From contig JACQWY010000002.1 in NCBI GenBank assembly GCA_016209015.1, forward strand, positions 203,622 to 267,621: a DNA stretch of 64,000 nucleotides, in the 5' to 3' direction. The stretch comes from Gammaproteobacteria bacterium (GTDB lineage: Bacteria > Pseudomonadota > Gammaproteobacteria > Ga0077536). The notes below the pieces were generated by a model. The model did not search any database, had not been told where the DNA came from, and saw only the letters and a program-made list of their open reading frames with translations. Numbering within the stretch: the stretch's first letter is position 1; each line of letters begins with the position of its first letter. The translations under genes and the position numbers were made by a program. This document shows positions 63,572 to 64,000 of the stretch, piece by piece.

Positions 63572-64000
63572 GCGCCGCGCAGCACCGGGCGCGCCACCCC
63601 CGCGAACCCGTCGAGCTCACGATCGATCGTCTCTCGCACGAAGGGCGCGGCGTGGCTCGCGTCGACGGCAAGACGGTCTTCGTCAGCGGCGCGCTCGCCG
63701 GTGAGACCGTGCGCGCGGTCTACGTGAAGCAGCACCGCCGCTACGACGAGGCGCGCGCCGAGAGCGTCATCGTCCCGAGCGCGGATCGCGTGCTGCCGCG
63801 CTGCGAGCATGCCGATCTGTGCGGCGGCTGCAGTCTGCAGCACCTCGCGCCCGCGAAGCAGATCGCGCACAAGGAGTCCGTGCTGCTCGAGCTCCTGAAG
63901 CATCAGGGCGGCGTCACGCCCGAAGAAGTGCTGCCGCCGCTGACCGGCCCGCACTGGGGTTATCGCCGCAAGGCGCGGCTCGGCGTGAAATACGTGCCGA
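63568..64000 (+). CDS. rlmD: 23S rRNA (uracil-1939-C5)-methyltransferase, N-terminal part
   Basis: The frame runs off the window after 144 residues. A TRAM RNA-binding domain (about 14-70: HEGRGVARVDGKTVFVSGAL) is followed by the iron-sulfur Cys of the RlmD family (RCEHADLCGGCSLQHL) and WGYRRKARLGV. GTG 63568 overlaps the stop of the exonuclease gene. The SAM-binding catalytic half lies outside the window. Confidence 0.9.
   Translation, partial: MSAAQHRARHPREPVELTIDRLSHEGRGVARVDGKTVFVSGALAGETVRAVYVKQHRRYDEARAESVIVPSADRVLPRCEHADLCGGCSLQHLAPAKQIAHKESVLLELLKHQGGVTPEEVLPPLTGPHWGYRRKARLGVKYVP

Overview
The window is GC-rich DNA (clear G/C preference at third codon positions, many GTG starts and GTGA/ATGA stop-start overlaps). 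The conserved blocks purM / DUF2066 / PerM / hda, arsC-wrbA, ilvIHC-pssA-leuA and cysM-exonuclease-rlmD point to a gammaproteobacterium, probably from a deep-branching environmental lineage (Nevskiales/Steroidobacter-like). That placement rests on synteny and is an inference.

Layout. 1-3.9 kb: the end of a biosynthetic locus, a cytochrome P450 (cut by the window edge) translationally coupled to a class II lanthipeptide synthetase with a CCG-type zinc site. 3.9-13.3 kb: a Crp/Fnr-like regulator and a giant cyclic beta-1,2-glucan synthase. 13.8-19.6 kb: a catabolic run (molybdopterin oxidoreductase, beta-hydroxyacid-type dehydrogenase, MmgE/PrpD, carboxymuconolactone-decarboxylase-like protein, metallo-beta-lactamase-fold hydrolase), substrate unknown. 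19.6-43.8 kb: a repeat-rich accessory island. It holds a REP-type tyrosine transposase with its palindromes, two paralogous three-gene N,N-dimethylformamidase-like cassettes, an acetamidase/formamidase, a GFA-type protein, a cupin regulator, and a seven-gene operon for amine/glutamate chemistry (FAD amine oxidoreductase, glutamine-synthetase-like ligase, three N-methylglutamate-synthase-like subunits, an unknown 129-residue protein, an APC permease). It also carries several copies of a non-coding element with nested inverted repeats, a 152-bp multi-hairpin element beside purM, and broken gene ends. 43.8-64 kb: housekeeping genes for purines, replication control, proline tRNA charging, branched-chain amino acids, phospholipid, cysteine, DNA repair and rRNA modification.

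How the genes may work together. The island can be read as an amide/alkylamine utilisation region. Iron-dependent amidohydrolases would release an amine and an acid such as formate; the ligase and N-methylglutamate-synthase-like proteins would capture the amine on glutamate; the FAD enzyme would oxidise the conjugate; formamidase and GFA-like proteins would deal with C1 fragments. Families are seen in the sequence, but substrates and pathway order are inference. Most distinctive are the duplicated amidase cassettes, each with the same uncharacterised third small protein, and the nested-repeat elements around them. A Leu-rich leader peptide with promoter and hairpin upstream of leuA suggests attenuation control.
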